From Candidatus Uhrbacteria bacterium (GTDB taxonomy: Bacteria > Patescibacteriota > Patescibacteriia > UBA9934 > GWF2-40-263), in NCBI GenBank assembly GCA_016205995.1, contig JACQSJ010000049.1, positions 1-6,737 on the forward strand: 6,737 nt of DNA, written 5' to 3'. Positions 5,952 through 6,737 of this stretch are shown here, piece by piece. The first letter of the stretch is position 1. The number at the start of each line of letters is the position of its first letter. Both the position numbers and the translations under genes were made by a program. The notes under the pieces are model-generated. The model had not been told where the DNA came from. It searched no databases and saw only the letters and a program-made list of their open reading frames with translations.

Positions 5952-6398
5952 GTGATCTATCCATTCGGTGAAGAAATTGCCATGATCCTGCTGGGGGTGC
6001 GCGGCATCAAGATCTGTCGCGCACTGCACGCGTCCGAACACTTCAACGTCCTGTCTTGCCCCGGAGCCATCGAGACGCTGTGTGCCGACGCATGGCAGAC
6101 GGTCGTCACGGTGGCGGGACTCATCGGGAAGGAAGGTCAGCGCATGGGACTGGACGTGTCCCACCAAGTTCGCGGAGGCTCGGTCTGGATGGGCTTCGCC
6201 GGCCGCGAAGTCACCTTCACGAAGGGGGCTGGGGACAGCTGGACGATCGAGCTGATGGAGCCCGGGTTCGCATCGCACCGCCAGGACGATCTGGAACAAG
6301 TCTTCGAAGCGATGCGTCGCGAGGCGCGCGACCTGTTCATGCCCGCCTTCGAGTGCGGCCTGGAGGAACTGCTCGGCAACGCACACGCGACGCCGTAG
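5952..6398 (+). CDS. Hypothetical protein, 148 residues
   Basis: The only plus-strand gene. I do not recognise it. The GTG start is chosen because a strong Shine-Dalgarno sequence GGGAGG (5940-5945) lies 6 nt upstream; an internal ATG at codon 11 lacks one. The protein has no signal peptide or membrane helix. The N-terminal half is mixed (GIKICRALHASEHFNVLSCP, then TVVTVAGLIGKEG), the middle is beta-like (SVWMGFAGREVTF, SWTIELME), and the C-terminal 40 residues are a charged helix (DDLEQVFEAMRREARDLFMP). Three cysteines (C22, C36, C44) are spread over the first third and a fourth, C135, lies near the end; none forms a metal-site spacing. It is followed 23 nt later by its own terminator, so it is a single-gene unit. 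Base use looks GC-rich compared with the heat-shock genes (by eye). Function unknown. Confidence 0.75.
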   Translation: MIYPFGEEIAMILLGVRGIKICRALHASEHFNVLSCPGAIETLCADAWQTVVTVAGLIGKEGQRMGLDVSHQVRGGSVWMGFAGREVTFTKGAGDSWTIELMEPGFASHRQDDLEQVFEAMRREARDLFMPAFECGLEELLGNAHATP

Positions 6399-6421
6399 CT
6401 CGCCCTGTTCCGCACCCACGC

Positions 6422-6451
6422 CCGCGCGAATCGTCGCGCGGTTTTCTTTTT
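6422..6451 (+). terminator. Rho-independent terminator of the plus-strand gene
   Basis: CCGCGCGA (6422-6429) pairs perfectly with TCGCGCGG (6434-6441) around the loop ATCG, followed by TTTTCTTTTT (6442-6451). It lies 23 nt after the stop codon of the gene at 5952-6398. Confidence 0.93.
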
Positions 6452-6460
6452 CAAAGAGGT

Positions 6461-6537
6461 TCGGGGTTCTCACCCACGTGGTCAAGAAAAAACCTCCAGA
6501 CAAGCTGGAGATTTTTTCTTGGTGACCCCACGGGGGA
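6461..6537. repeat. 77-bp repeat unit, left copy
   Basis: This stretch matches 6641-6717 with three mismatches (at 6467, 6476 and 6500), exactly 180 bp apart in direct orientation. It holds a tRNA T-arm-like sequence on the plus strand (6461-6481), a terminator-like hairpin (6484-6520) and a minus-strand copy of a tRNA 3' end (6520-6537: CCA, discriminator, acceptor strand and the start of the T-arm). Identity ends at 6538, so the rest of the tRNA is missing here. Confidence 0.93.
6484..6520 (-). terminator. Hairpin in left repeat copy, terminator-like
   Basis: On the minus strand, AAGAAAAAA plus CTCCAG pairs with CTGGAG plus TTTTTTCTT around a 5-nt loop, with one U-G pair between the two blocks. 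The U-rich 3' side makes it a plausible intrinsic terminator. No complete gene precedes this copy on the minus strand, so it may be a relic of duplication. Confidence 0.6.
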
Positions 6538-6538
6538 C

Positions 6539-6611
6539 GTGGTTGTCGGTTTCACCTCCAACCACATCCTGTCGTTCGCTCGGGAGAGTCCAAACGTGGT
6601 TTGTCCTCTCC
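6539..6611. other. Two inverted repeats in the spacer between the repeat copies
   Basis: The 103-nt spacer holds no gene. It contains GTGGTTG (6539-6545) with CAACCAC (6559-6565), and a two-part stem: GGAGAG (6583-6588) with CTCTCC (6606-6611) outside, and CAAAC (6591-6595) with GTTTG (6599-6603) inside, separated by a 2x2 internal loop. Either strand could fold. Function unknown. Confidence 0.6.
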
Positions 6612-6640
6612 TCTCGCTCACTTCCAGGATCGAACCCGTA

Positions 6641-6717
6641 TCGGGGCTCTCACCCCCGTGGTCAAGAAAAAACCTCCAGGCAAGCTGGAGATTTTTTCTT
6701 GGTGACCCCACGGGGGA
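6641..6717. repeat. 77-bp repeat unit, right copy
   Basis: Partner of 6461-6537. Here the unit runs into a tRNA that continues off the edge, so this is probably the original copy. A T-arm-like sequence on the plus strand (6641-6661) and the tRNA T-arm on the minus strand (6708-6728) are inverted copies matching at 17 of 21 positions, so the whole 6641-6728 stretch is a large imperfect palindrome centred on the hairpin loop. Confidence 0.93.
6664..6700 (-). terminator. Rho-independent terminator after the tRNA
   Basis: On the minus strand AAGAAAAAA-T-CTCCAG, loop CTTGC, then CTGGAG-G-TTTTTTCTT gives a stem of about 16 bp with one U-G wobble and a U-rich 3' side. It begins at the final A of the tRNA CCA end. 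Transcribed the other way, the wobble becomes a C-A mismatch, which fits use on the minus strand; but A and T tracts on both sides mean it could also act on the plus strand. Confidence 0.82.
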
Positions 6718-6737
6718 TCGAACCCCGATTTACAGGA
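6700..6737 (-). tRNA. tRNA, 3' part only (identity not determinable)
   Basis: On the minus strand the sequence ends in an encoded CCA (6700-6702), discriminator A (6703), acceptor 3' strand TGGGGTC (6704-6710), and a perfect T-arm CGGGG-TTCGATC-CCCCG (6711-6727). Before it, TCCTG and TAAAT fit the 3' side of an anticodon stem and a five-base variable loop. The anticodon, D-arm and 5' acceptor strand (expected GACCCCA) lie past the right edge, so the amino acid cannot be named. Confidence 0.88.

Noticed and set aside
5865..6503. N-terminal extension of the antiporter reading frame, adding 213 residues
   Set aside because: It lies antisense to the plus-strand gene, has no membrane or domain character, and a perfect -10 plus a natural first membrane helix place the start at 5864.
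6451..6711. 86-residue minus-strand frame with an internal repeat of about 20 residues
   Set aside because: The protein repeat arises only because the 180-bp DNA period is a multiple of three; the frame runs through terminator hairpins and tRNA ends and has no SD.
6461..6717. Possible CRISPR array
   Set aside because: There are only two copies, the unit is 77 bp long and contains a tRNA end and a terminator, and no cas gene is present.

Overview
This is a compact bacterial chromosomal segment holding eight protein genes (one cut by the window edge) and one tRNA, also cut by the edge. Nearly all are on the minus strand. Three things suggest Patescibacteria (the candidate phyla radiation): very short intergenic gaps, an internally shortened HrcA, and two promoters so close to their genes that the mRNAs should be leaderless. 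This assignment is an inference from gene style, not from a marker gene.

Reading the minus strand from right to left (high to low coordinates):
- 6700-6737 is the 3' end of a tRNA.
- 6461-6717 is a structured intergenic region. A 77-bp unit made of a tRNA-like arm, a strong terminator hairpin and a tRNA 3' end occurs twice, exactly 180 bp apart.
- 5952-6398 is a plus-strand gene of unknown function with its own terminator.
- 4167-5864 encodes a KefB/KefC-type cation:proton antiporter with a C-terminal nucleotide-binding RCK domain. It is divergent from the plus-strand gene.
- 3262-4094 holds two short unrecognised genes, the first with a clear signal peptide, closed by a terminator.
- 1438-3225 encodes a PP2C-type protein phosphatase with a long C-terminal extension.
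- 1-1394 is the heat-shock operon hrcA-grpE-dnaK, with dnaK running off the left edge.

The heat-shock operon has a textbook promoter and CIRCE operator just upstream of hrcA. HrcA should bind CIRCE and repress its own operon; GrpE is the nucleotide-exchange factor for DnaK. The other genes are not obviously part of one pathway. Promoters are packed into the ends of the preceding genes: the hrcA -35 box contains the phosphatase stop codon, and the -10 box of the secreted-protein gene contains the antiporter stop codon. A terminator loop holds the stop codon of the 123-residue gene.

No CRISPR array, insertion sequence or recombinase gene was seen. The most unusual region is the duplicated tRNA-end/hairpin unit at the right edge.
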